Below, one piece after another: positions 13,481 to 22,927 of a DNA stretch of 64,000 nt (position 1 is the first letter of the stretch; every line of letters starts with the position of its first letter). Source of the stretch: Casuarius casuarius (Eukaryota; Chordata; Aves; Casuariiformes; Casuariidae); contig PTFA01000020.1 in the NCBI GenBank assembly GCA_003342895.1, positions 6,155,644-6,219,643 on the forward strand, given 5' to 3'. The position numbers and the translations under genes were made by a program. The notes below the pieces were generated by a model. The model was given only the letters and a program-made list of their open reading frames with translations. It made no database searches and was not told the DNA's origin.

Positions 13481-15999
13481 GCATCATGTCAGCATTATTA
13501 AATGGTCTTTAATTTACCATACTGTATTTTAAATTATACAATTCCTTGGGATTCAAAATTCTTCTGACTAGTACCCATGAACATACACTCGTGTAACAAA
13601 TTCCACACCAACTTTCCTAGTGCTTTGCATGTTTCTAGAATGGCCTGTGTAGATACTTACAAACCATATTGTTTACTTATTGTTTCTTGTAATTACTTTG
13701 TGATTTTTGCATCCCACAATAGCGCCAAACAAATAATAATTTAAGAGAAACAATGGGAGCCACAAAATACTGTTTCCCTCCTATTAAAACAATAGCAGCC
13801 TCCATTAAGATAACTGCTCTAGATACCTTAACTCAGCAAGACCAAACGTCTTTGGCCATCATTTTTTCCCTGCACTCAAGAAAACTTCCTACAAATCATG
13901 TTAGAGCCCACTTAGGCCCAACAGATCAGGCTAAGGAAGTAGTTTCATGTTACGTGTATTGACTTTCATGGCTTTAATTGTGACTCTTAATGGTATTTGA
14001 CTAGTTTTTCTGTGGTTGACTTTTATGGATAGCACATTTCCCCTCCAGTTTGGCCCTGTCAGAAACTGGTTTGACTAAAACCACATAGAATTCCAAAATC
14101 GGTAGCCCAGGTGCCCACATCAAAGTGGGAGGAATTATCATACTAGTGGCTCTGGCCATACATCAAAGCCAGACCTTCTTCACATTATCATTCCTACCAA
14201 TAAATTTACATCTAATACATTTACAGTAGCTTTAAGTCAGTGCTTGCTAATCACTCATGGTTTTGTTTACTGTCCTCCTGGAGTCTCTTCATGATAACTT
14301 TAAACTATAAATTTTCAGAAAATTTTATCAAAACTACCATATTTTTCCAAGTTTATTTCCATTCCCTCCAGAAATCACTAGTACTCATTGGTTTTAACAG
14401 GAGGTAAATCAGCTCTTTACTAGTCTCATTCATGTTTTCTCCTGGATGAATTTCAGACACATCTTCATGTCAGATACAGTGGATACATCTTTAAATTACT
14501 CTATTAAAAACCAAATCCTTTGTTACTATTCATAAAATAGAATTTCCAAATAAATATACTTGCATCACAATCACTTTTAAGCTCAGAAAGTCTTTTTCTA
14601 ATGTGCTCAGAAGTTACCATTCATCCACTGATGCTTTGTGGTTTTGGCCACGTGACGAGCTAAAGCTTTTTTTAAAGGGGATAGACAGATTATTGAGCAA
14701 ACTTCACCCTACAATACGGTTTAAGCCTTTATTTGAGGCCTCTACATTTGTCATTTAAGGACTTCAAGGTCCAGTACAGAACTCTGGCATAGTCCTAGAC
14801 CTTAATGCAGCCAGGTATATACACATGAGAAAATAAACAGCCCTTTACCTTCAACATCTAATGATAATCACCTATGCAACTGTGTGCAGGTTGGTGCCTT
14901 CGGTTGTCTAACTGCTGCCACCACCTTCTTTCTAATGAGCCATTGCTAATATTTTGAAAGGTGTTTTCCTTTGTTTTCTGGAGAAGGAGATGTTCCTATT
15001 CCTGTTTTCAACTAGACCCACTTCAAGTTAGTAGAAAGTTTAGATTGGATTTGAATATTGGATGGAAGATGCTCCCCAAAACCTGTGTGTCTTGTTGATA
15101 AAGTTTAAATCGTTTAACTAACTTTACTGCAGGGTTTCTATGGAAACAGAAAAGAGCCCAGGAGCTCAGCAGGAATGCTGAAGAGACAGAGGCAGGCTGA
15201 CAGACATGGTGGCGGATATTATACTGTCTCTTGCCACCAACATAAGACCACCAGAGCAGTACAACAGACCTAAACAGAAGGGACAGAGCAAAATAAAATA
15301 AAGAAACAATTCTGAATCAGTGCAAACATTTGAAAAAGGCTTGGAATTAGTCTGTAAACATTTTAAAACAACAGATTGGGTTTGTTTGTTTTTCTAAATC
15401 AGTTCACCCTTTCCTAATTCACTTAAGACAAAAATGTCTTTGGAGAGTTACCTCTGCACTAGTGTTTATACAGCAACCATACGGCGCATGTAGTATGTCA
15501 AGGCCTTGAGCATACTAACAGGTCTTAATGGCCCTGACCAGACTCACCTGGGCCCACACCCACACACCATGCCCATTTTTCAGAAATACAGAAAATGAAA
15601 TCTGCAACTAGCAAAAAGTTCTTACTCTTTCTACTCACTTTCAGTAAGATGTGAACTGATTTAATAATAAATTCTTCCACATATATATCATCAAAAAAAA
15701 TCCATTAATTAGTTCCTACATGGCCCTGTGATAGTTCTGTCTTTATTACTTGGACACCAGAATTTAGATTCAACCTGAAAGGTTAAGGATAAGTTAACTA
15801 CTGAGAGACATGAGGGTAACAATGAACATAGCCCACAGTCCTCTTCAGGCTAAAAAATAATCAAAATAAAGTAAATTAAAAATCAGCTAATGTTTAATCA
15901 CAAATGTCAGATATGTAAGCTGTTAGAAATACAGGTGTTAGAAATGTTAGAAATGAAGTTAGTATATGCCAGGTTCAAAAAAAAAACCCCCACCAAACA
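13481..15999. other. Unique AT-rich non-coding DNA
   Basis: No supported gene or RNA. The frame 13753-13962 has no recognisable domain. The stretch 15490-15590 is slightly GC-richer (it contains taatggccctgacc) and may be an old repeat, but I cannot assign it. Confidence 0.6.
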
Positions 16000-16330
16000 A
16001 AAAGAGGTTGTTTTTTATGCAGTGAGTAGTAAATCTATAGAACTCCTTGCCAAACGGGACTGGACAAGTACTAGAAAGAAAGATCTGTTGCAAGTAACTA
16101 AGTGGACGATTCACAGCAGGCTCACAAATCCTGAGCTACTAATCATTGGAGGCTGGGAGAGTATTAGGGGGAAAGTATCACATATGCTTTCCCTCTTCCT
16201 GCTCTTCCCAAGACATCAGATTATGGCTGACAAAAACAGAATACTGTTGAAATACTTGCTTCTGTTGAAACAGAATACTAGACTAGATGAACCCCTCAGT
16301 CTGAACCAGTACAACTGTTCTTAGTACTTA
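16000..16330 (+). mobile_element. CR1 LINE 3' end, sense
   Basis: This is the 3' UTR and last coding remnant of a CR1 element on the + strand. Recognisable blocks in order are the 'atgcagtgagtagtaaatc' block with 'tagaactccttgcca' (CR1 C-terminal 'ELLAK' region), the 'gaggctgggaga' 3' UTR block, and the terminal 'ctagactagatgaaccc' followed by 'tctgaaccagta' and 'ttcttagta'. The end is the complement of the 3' ends seen at 12674 and 40211, so these three copies are related. The 144-codon open frame over 15890-16324 is explained by this element and by chance extension upstream. It is not a gene. Confidence 0.85.
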
Positions 16331-16962
16331 CTGAGTAAAATTAGAAAAAATAAATAGTAAGGCACTTTCCCTCTCATTTCAGGCTTTCGTATAATGTCAG
16401 GTCTTCCTTCATGAAACTCAGAGATACCACACCCACAGAAATGCTGGTGCTTCCATAGGTTTTTCCAAATTATTTTTAATTTGTAAACATGAAAACCCAT
16501 CTGCCCGTGCAACCTTTGAGAGAAAAACATGGATGTATTCCTTTAAGAACACCTGCTTTAAACAGAACTCTCCGCGGGTGGCCACGCTCTAACCTAGGGA
16601 GAACATCTGGCCCAGTTTTGTACTCCATAATGCAGCAGAAATGGCCCCTTGTGTGGCCCCTTTGCAAGACAGGTAGGTCACAACCACCTGCTTCTATTTG
16701 TCCTGTCATTTTCACAACTTGGGACAGAGACAGGAGGGGAGCCCAGCACAAAGCAGAAATAACGGAGTGCTTTGCGCCAAAAGGAAATGTGGGTAAGAAC
16801 TATAATGAGACTGAAAGGGTAAGCAAAGAGTCTGCGGCTTAAAGCAGAGCAATGTGTCAGCAAGAGAGAACAGCAGCCTTGCTGGCACTGTTGCAGACCA
16901 GAGCCTTAATCTGTAAATCACTGTGCAGCAGCCAACATGTCAAAAAAGTTTGGCCACCCCTG
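16331..16962. mobile_element. Possible non-autonomous hAT DNA transposon (right end)
   Basis: The block ends at 16948-16962 in gtttggccacccctg, the inverse of the common hAT-family terminus caggggtggccaaac. The inner sequence (read on the minus strand: tggctgctgcacag, then a run of gc-rich sequence) resembles non-autonomous hAT elements of sauropsids. The stretch 16480-16960 is GC-richer than its surroundings and carries a 117-codon frame (16489-16842, +) with no domain, consistent with repeat sequence rather than a gene. I could not find a matching left terminus or an 8-base target duplication. A weak candidate lies near 16502. The left boundary is therefore arbitrary. Confidence 0.4.
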
Positions 16963-17836
16963 GTGTACAGGCATCAGGCAACAAAATAACCTACTGTGCT
17001 AACCTCCAGCGGATAACCCATGCAAGCATGCAAAACACCCAGCAGTCCAAGAAAGAGGAAAGTAAAATTGCCAAAGTCCAATTACTTTTAATCAAGAGGC
17101 TACAAGTGATGAGAGCATGTGCTATAATCTTAGAGGGGAAAAAAGTCTCAAGAACAGTAGTCTGAATTTTTTCATCTCCATTTGGGAAAGTACTCTAGAA
17201 TTTCTGGCACTAAGATGAGAAGTCAGTAGTAATTTAACTGAAATGTGAAATGTTGAAATGTTACTGCCAAGCATTGGTAGCTATTTCAAGGTATAAATCC
17301 AGGTCACCCTGACAGCCGGAACTGCCACCTTCTTCCCCACCATTACCTCTAGCATTTTACAGGAATTGTTTAGTCACTCCAGAAAGGTTCAGATTTTTAA
17401 ATAAAATTAGAGTTTTGCAAATTTTAAAAGTTCTTTCCTCCACTCCTGTAGCCAGGCCAAGCTATGTTCTCCCAATCATCACCTCTGGAAGCATCACACA
17501 AGGTGGGGTGCAATCTCCTGTTAGGGCTAATGACAGTATGATGAAGGATGCATCATGCCTCACTAAGGCAAAGGCCCTACATAATCACACTAAGCGGTAA
17601 CTGTTGGATAGCAACAGACAAGACTCATCTCACCTCATCCGGACTCTCCCCCTTTCTCCCTTCCCCACTCCTCCCATGTTATGCCCATGTTTTCATTGAG
17701 TAAATGGCTCAGACTTGAGCGTCTAGCCTCTCAGAGACCTAGTCACTTCCCAGCAGCCTCTAGTGAGAGCTCAACAAGAAACTGTATTTTAGCCCTTGAC
17801 AATCTCTTCTCGGATAATATATCTGCTGGTCGTTAT
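16963..17836. other. Unique non-coding DNA
   Basis: No supported gene or named repeat. A pyrimidine-rich patch lies at about 17640-17680. Confidence 0.6.
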
Positions 17837-17948
17837 TAATGTAATTATTAATAAAACTATTAATTATATTAATATTAAAATAAAATAAAAATAAAAACTA
17901 ATAATTATATATTATATTAATATATTTAGTAATATAATTGTATTTTTA
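17837..17948. repeat. AT-rich low-complexity block
   Basis: Almost pure A and T, with TAATTATTAATA-type and (TAAAA)n-type units. It contains several imperfect AT palindromes and no gene. Confidence 0.85.
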
Positions 17949-18431
17949 ACCTCAAGAATCAACAACTTCAAGGAATCTAAAAAGTTTGTTTTTTAACCAC
18001 ATGATTCACAAATCAAAAATTTAAATCTCCTTTTCTGACTTATTTGGAGTAGGATTTTCTGCTGCCAGACATGTATTGGTTTCATTTGCGCTGTTTATGG
18101 AAATAAGTGCAAACCTTTGTGAGTCAGGCTAAAAAAAAATGAGCCCTTAATTACCGAGATGTCAACTATGGTTCTACTAGTTGATTAGAGTAGCGACAAT
18201 TTGATTTCTGTACTTAAAGTAACCACTTTTCTGCTTCGGTATTTTTTTACAAAATGATAGCACTTATTCTTTGGGAGAATGATTTCTGGGTATTTATAAG
18301 TAAATCTGTTAATTGGCTGATGAGTTAGAAGTTCTGAAACTTCGCCTTTAAAGAAACAGAGTAATCTCATAGCATGAGATCAAATAATATAAAGAAACCC
18401 ACATTAGCTTCTCCATTTTATAGTTTCTGTG
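17949..18431. other. Unique AT-rich non-coding DNA next to the LTR-like island
   Basis: No gene is supported. Were the island at 18432-19135 a 5' LTR on the minus strand, a tRNA primer-binding site would follow at about 18430 and below. None is visible, and nothing retroviral is seen here. Confidence 0.6.
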
Positions 18432-18522
18432 TGTCCCGATCCAATATCGGGAGGGTTTCATTACGATCCCAAGGACGAGATTAAGACGCTATAACCGGTC
18501 AACTATCGTACAACCTCTTAAC

Positions 18523-18528
18523 TTTATT
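18523..18528 (-). terminator. Polyadenylation signal AATAAA
   Basis: AATAAA on the minus strand, followed by a GT-rich stretch (gttaagaggttg). The position after the TATA box, and about 90 bases before the island's edge, fits the R/U5 junction of an LTR. Confidence 0.5.
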
Positions 18529-18552
18529 TTTCACAAAGTGGGGAGAAAAGGT

Positions 18553-18578
18553 GGGGGGAAGGGTGAAGGGGAGAGGGG
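18553..18578 (+). other. G-quadruplex motif
   Basis: Four G runs of 6, 3, 4 and 4 with loops of 2, 4 and 3 bases on the + strand, followed by further GGG runs up to about 18594. On the LTR sense strand (minus) it is the C-rich tract about 25 bases before the AATAAA signal, inside the R region. Confidence 0.65.
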
Positions 18579-18802
18579 AACAAGGGCAAGGGGAAGAGAT
18601 GGAGAAAGTTGGAAAAGGAGAAAAGAAACTAGCTACCGCCACTCCGAGTCCGATGATGTTCCGCTGACTCCGTTCGAGATCTTCAGTCGTTGCAACCCCC
18701 GCCCCGGCAGCGGCCATAGTCCGGCCGCGATGAGCGCAGAGTTTGGCACGCACGCTGCCACTCCGCGGGGCTCCTTCTCCCCTTTGTTCACACAGTTTGC
18801 GG

Positions 18803-18810
18803 GTTTTATA
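18803..18810 (-). promoter_or_regulatory. TATA box in the LTR-like island
   Basis: TATAAAAC on the minus strand. Transcription would begin around 18778-18785. A GC box lies 8 bases upstream and a heat-shock element about 76 bases upstream. Confidence 0.6.
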
Positions 18811-18817
18811 GGTTCTT

Positions 18818-18827
18818 GCCCCGCCTC
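18818..18827 (-). promoter_or_regulatory. GC box (Sp1/KLF type)
   Basis: GAGGCGGGGC on the minus strand fits the Sp1 decanucleotide consensus (K-R-GGCG-K-R-R-Y) at every position. It lies immediately upstream of the TATA box. Confidence 0.55.
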
Positions 18828-18885
18828 TGGGGGTGCTTCCTCACTCCCCACGCAGATTAGCTGTCGTGTGCAGTCCGCCCTCCCG

Positions 18886-18898
18886 GAACCTTCCAGAA
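18886..18898. promoter_or_regulatory. Perfect three-unit heat-shock element
   Basis: The + strand reads GAAccTTCcaGAA, three alternating nGAAn units with exact two-base spacing, the canonical binding site of heat-shock factor (HSF). It lies upstream of the minus-strand TATA box at a distance normal for a functional site. Function is inferred from motif and position only. Confidence 0.5.
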
Positions 18899-19023
18899 AC
18901 GGGCTGGGGCCATCTGGGGGTGTCCTGCTCATGCGCAGATCACAAATGTGTACGTGTGGTTTGTGCCAGACGTGCTGTTCCCCTAGAAGCCTTCTTCTGC
19001 CCTCTTTGCACCTTTTTTTTCCC

Positions 19024-19035
19024 TGCGCAGGCGCA
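19024..19035. promoter_or_regulatory. NRF1-like site
   Basis: TGCGCAGGCGCA differs at one position from the palindromic NRF1 consensus TGCGCATGCGCA. A second half-site (atgcgcag) lies near 18932. A YY1/ETS-like combination (aggaaatggcgg) lies at about 19103-19114. Such sites are typical of CpG-island promoters and also occur in LTR U3 regions. Confidence 0.4.
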
Positions 19036-19135
19036 TGAGGTTGTTTACCTCTAAACTGTGAAGAAGATGGTTTCTTTTGTTCGAGGCAGGATGTTCAATG
19101 CCAGGAAATGGCGGTGCGGCGACAATGTCGAGACA

Positions 19136-22100
19136 AAACCACATTTAGTACTGGTTCTCTACACTGTAAATGCAAATGTGTAGCAGTAATTTCATAAAAG
19201 AATTATCTTTCAGCACCTCCAACCTGAAATTTTATTCTTGTCAAAGGCTTTTATTATAGTCCTTCCCATGGGTGACCTCTGTTTTCTCTGTTAACAGATG
19301 ATTGCCTACTGGAACAGCAAGGACAAATGTAGTCCCACTTTTCACAGTAGCTTCGGAAAAGGTAAACACCATTATACTAGCATAACAGGGCCTTCGGTGC
19401 TAAGTTGTAAATGAGATGGGAATCAAAGACACTCACCAAAAACCTGATGGTCTAATAGCCATATAGCTTTTTAAGCTCTAAAAAAGATATATGTGCAATC
19501 AAGATCACAGTAAGCACATAGGTTTCTCACAGTGCTAATGTCCCAATAAATACTCATTTTATTTTTAGAACTCTTCCTTTAAAAAAACAATTGAAGAGTT
19601 CTTCAGTTCAGAGCCAACACCTATTAATAATATTGAGTGACTGTAATTGCAATAGAACAGACTTTTTTCCATGCTAACTGCCAAACATTTATTAAGTCAG
19701 GTTCATGCTGGCATAAAAATTATTTTAAAAAATGTAAAAATAAATAATATTCTTTGAAAATTTTGTAACACCCCAAGATTTTGGCTAGCATGCAAGTACC
19801 CATAAATGAGTCAGACCTTGTTTTCCCCCTTAGGAGATACTGCTTTTGCTGCAGTGAAAATTGAAGCAGAAATTCCATGAAGATGGAATTCCATGAAGAT
19901 GGAATTTCTGAAGATTCCATTTTGCTTAATTTCAATATAAGAAAGAGATGTTTTAAATTAAGAAGCTGAGTTTTCAAATCATTTAACACACAATAGTTTA
20001 TGGAGATTGAAATTCCATAAAGGTCTTCTCACTGACAGCTCTAATCCATTCTAGTTAAGCACAGAACTAACTGAAACAGGTATTCTTGGTGCTTAAGCTT
20101 TTCAGTTGATTTTGAAACAAAGATTTTGAACTATTCAAATTTCCCCTGGAACAAATGTCCTGGTTCTTGATCACCTGTATATTAATCTAAAATTAGAACA
20201 TTCCCAGGCAGAAACTACCATTGGCAAATGTTTATCTGGGCTTGGTTTGAACCATAAATCTTAAGCTAGATAGCTAGCAACAAACACAAGGTACCAATTC
20301 TCCAGAACGTCTAATTGAAAATGCTGTTAAGAAGAACTTTGGAGAAAAAAATCCTAGGAAATTGTTTTGTGTCCAAAGTTTACAATCAAGTCTAAATGGA
20401 GTTGCTAAAGGATCTTCTTGGCTACATTTCTGTTGCTTTTAGTAGCTGGGTCAGATTTCAGGCTCATATTTACTGGCTTTAACCAATAGTTTCTATATCA
20501 TTAGGCTTAGTTTGTCTATAGTATCAGCTTCATCCATACAATACTTCTGCAGGGTTCCACCTGGCCTTACTAGCTGTCTCTAACACCTGTATGCCTGTCT
20601 ATGTCTACCAGTCCCCAAGGGACTATAACAATGTTAATGGAAAGGTACTTCAATACGTCATAGCAAAGGATCTAGTGGACCACTGGGGGCACTGTATGGA
20701 CACTATGAAGGCGAATGTACAAGATTGCCATGGTAGGAGAATTTTGGCCTCTTCATCCTAGGCCAGACTGGCAACCCCTTTCCAGTCTCAGACAGCAACA
20801 GCAACATGACTGGGTAGCAATTTGCATTAGACCCAAACAGTACCTCCTCCTCTTGAAAGTGTGATGCATCCCTGCCTGGACAAGAGTAGCTCTCACAGGT
20901 TCTTTAACTAAGTTTTTAGTTCCTACAAAGCGGACACATGGCTTTTCAACTGTTAGAAGAAAAATGGTAAATTGCAATAGTTGTGCACCTGGGCATTGGT
21001 GTCTCAAATACTGTGCACATTCTCGCAGTCTGTTTCACATTCCCATAGCAGACTAGGCCATTTCACTAGAACTGGTCTCTGTAAGGATTCTTTGGGCTGC
21101 CATCAAGTACTTCATAACCACTGGAGGTGGTGGTCTAGCTGTAAAGGAAATGCAGTCCATGAGGCTGTCTACATTGCCTGAGACAACTGTTACAGGTACC
21201 TAGATAAAAACACCTAGGTCACGGTGCCCTTAAGCATTGTTCCCCGCCAGTCTCTCCCTTTCTCATTTCCCTCTCCTTCCCTCAGTCATTTACCTCCCAC
21301 ACTCTTTCCTTCTGCTTCAGCTGCTGTAAGCAGTGGTCTTCTCCCCCTAAAGTTTCCTCTGAAAAAGACAGTTGCTTTCTGGAGCATTTCCACCAAAGCT
21401 GAACAATGTAACTGCCTCTTGGTCATCTGGGAAGGCTTGGCTGGTGAGGACGTGGACTTAGTAGGTGTTCATGGTAGCATGAGCAAAGACCAACATGTCT
21501 TCTCAGAGCTGTTGGTCTTGCTGAAAAATCTTTGGAAAATCAGGCAAGGCAACAAATGATGCCAGTTAGGTGCTGGTTACTTTGATATTGATGCTAAGAG
21601 CAGAGTTTTGATTATCCACTCATCAATGTTTAAGTTTCTCTCCATTTTAAATTGAGTCAGCATATGATCCAACATGCAAAGTGTGTGGACATTTGCGGTT
21701 TGGACTAAAAAATAGACATTAGTTTTTAACTATGATCTCCTTCCATAGTTAACACTCCTCTTTCCTCCCTAGATACTATTCTTAGATTAACTTACCAGAA
21801 CGATTCATTCAGCCTCTTCATCAACAAACTTACAATTCATGTGCCTTTCACCATTTTTTAATCAACTTTAACATTAGAACCTTCTATTGAACATTGACTG
21901 TTTGAGTAGGCAATAATTTTATACCATCTTACAAAAAGGCTATTGACTACATTGCAGATATGTATGAGTTCATCCAACAATGGCAGCAAAGGAATCAATG
22001 CAGGTTAATTTAGACATATTTATAGCATCATACTCCAGTTTGTCAAATGTTCTATTAAGAAGGACGATATGAACTTTCATAGCGTGAGAAGCTGTTTTTG

Positions 22101-22675
22101 GCACATAATTATTATGAAATATAGTGTCTTTTAAAATCAAGTTTTGATTAAAATGAATTTCTAGCTGGCTCTCAAGTCAGCTAGCTGCCTGAAAAATGGT
22201 ATCTTTTGGTGATACATTAGTTGTATGGAAGCTTAGTTAAGAAACTGCAACTAATTTCTATCCTACTTTAATAATGATTTAACAAAAGAAGTGCTCGGTT
22301 CCCACCCTGCTTCTACACCCAGGGAATATAGTCCAAACATTTCCCTCCCTGAGTCCTGTCTTTCTTGTTAACTTGCGCAGCAGTGGCTGCAAAGCATAAA
22401 TCAAAATGCAGGTTCTCTTCCGAGCTTGGCTGCTCCATGTGTTTTTTCACTACTAGACCAGTCTGTTTTGTCCCTCACGCCCTTATATAGCGGATTCTCC
22501 ATCTACCTTGACAAAGCAGAAACACACACATTCTTCTGTACTTCTGTACTGAAAGAAGTAGGCTTGGTTGGTCTAACGGCAGTATGAATCAGCAAAAACA
22601 CATTCATCTCCGGGTAGGGTCCTAAGAATACTTAGTACTCCTCTAATAATAATCTCTTCATATTATTAAGCCAGT
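19136..22675. other. Unique AT-rich non-coding DNA
   Basis: No supported gene. A nested palindromic repeat lies at 19867-19910 and a pyrimidine-rich tract at about 21239-21330. The 111-codon frame 21224-21559 (+) begins in that pyrimidine tract (Ser/Pro/Leu-rich) and has no recognisable domain. No polypurine tract or retroviral coding sequence adjoins the LTR-like island on this side. Confidence 0.6.
19867..19910. repeat. Nested tandem/palindromic repeat (ATTCCATGAAG unit)
   Basis: The order is CAGAAATTCCAT, GAAG, ATGGAATTCCAT, GAAG, ATGGAATTTCTG. The outer 12-base arms are perfect inverted repeats, the central 12-mer is itself a perfect palindrome, and the two GAAG spacers are identical. 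The 16-base unit attccatgaagatgga also repeats directly. Confidence 0.9.
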
Positions 22676-22927
22676 TTGATTGATTGCCCAGTGTTGATAC
22701 TCAGTATTTTATGGTATATTGTGTGGCCTGTCACAAAATCTATTACTTGTCAACAAGTAGGCCACCAGCAGCAGCATGCCAAAGGCTGTGGAATCACAAA
22801 CGTAATTACAAATGGCATTCTGAAATGCATCTCGCAGTTTCGATTTGGAGCAGGATTACTGGTTTATTCAGTATTCCTAGAAAATCCTAGTAATCTAAAT
22901 GCAGGGAAGGAATCTGGGAACATCTGA
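22676..22927. other. Candidate conserved non-coding element
   Basis: A compact stretch with no tandem or low-complexity sequence. It has the homeodomain-type palindrome gtaattac near 22802-22809 and the hairpin TACTTGT-CA-ACAAGTA near 22743-22758. The overlapping frames (83 and 68 codons) have no domain. The reading as a conserved element is by composition and motif density only; conservation cannot be seen from one sequence. Confidence 0.25.

Larger units (their letters stand above)
18432..19135 (-). mobile_element. Candidate solo LTR of an endogenous retrovirus (CpG-rich, 704 bp)
   Basis: This is a sharply bounded GC- and CpG-rich block in AT-rich DNA. The + strand edges are TGTCCCGA and its inverted partner TCGAGACA, giving an imperfect terminal inverted repeat TGTCYCGA (7 of 8), as in retroviral LTRs (TG...CA). 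Read on the minus strand, the signals are in LTR order: promoter sites, GC box (18818-18827), TATAAAAC (18803-18810), a pyrimidine-rich stretch, AATAAA (18523-18528), a GT-rich stretch, then a CpG-rich U5-like end. This implies U3 of about 355 bp, R of about 275 bp and U5 of about 75 bp. No primer-binding site, polypurine tract or gag/pol sequence flanks it, so it would be a solo LTR. No target-site duplication is visible (ctgtg on the left, aaacc on the right). The alternative is a CpG-island promoter of a host gene. The overlapping frames at 18499-19054 are not treated as genes. Confidence 0.58.

Noticed and set aside
15890..16324. 144-codon open frame on the + strand
   Set aside because: Its 3' two thirds is the CR1 3' end at 16000-16330, and the upstream part has no domain.
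18538..19038. 166-codon open frame (+) and overlapping frames 18499-18753 (-), 18633-18932 (-) and 18833-19054 (+)
   Set aside because: Long frames on both strands are expected in GC-rich sequence with few stop codons. They overlap each other and the LTR-like signals, and none has a recognisable domain.
19067..19183. 38-codon frame starting MVSFVRGRMFNARKW across the island edge
   Set aside because: The start context is good, but the frame is very short, matches no family I know and runs across the inferred LTR boundary.
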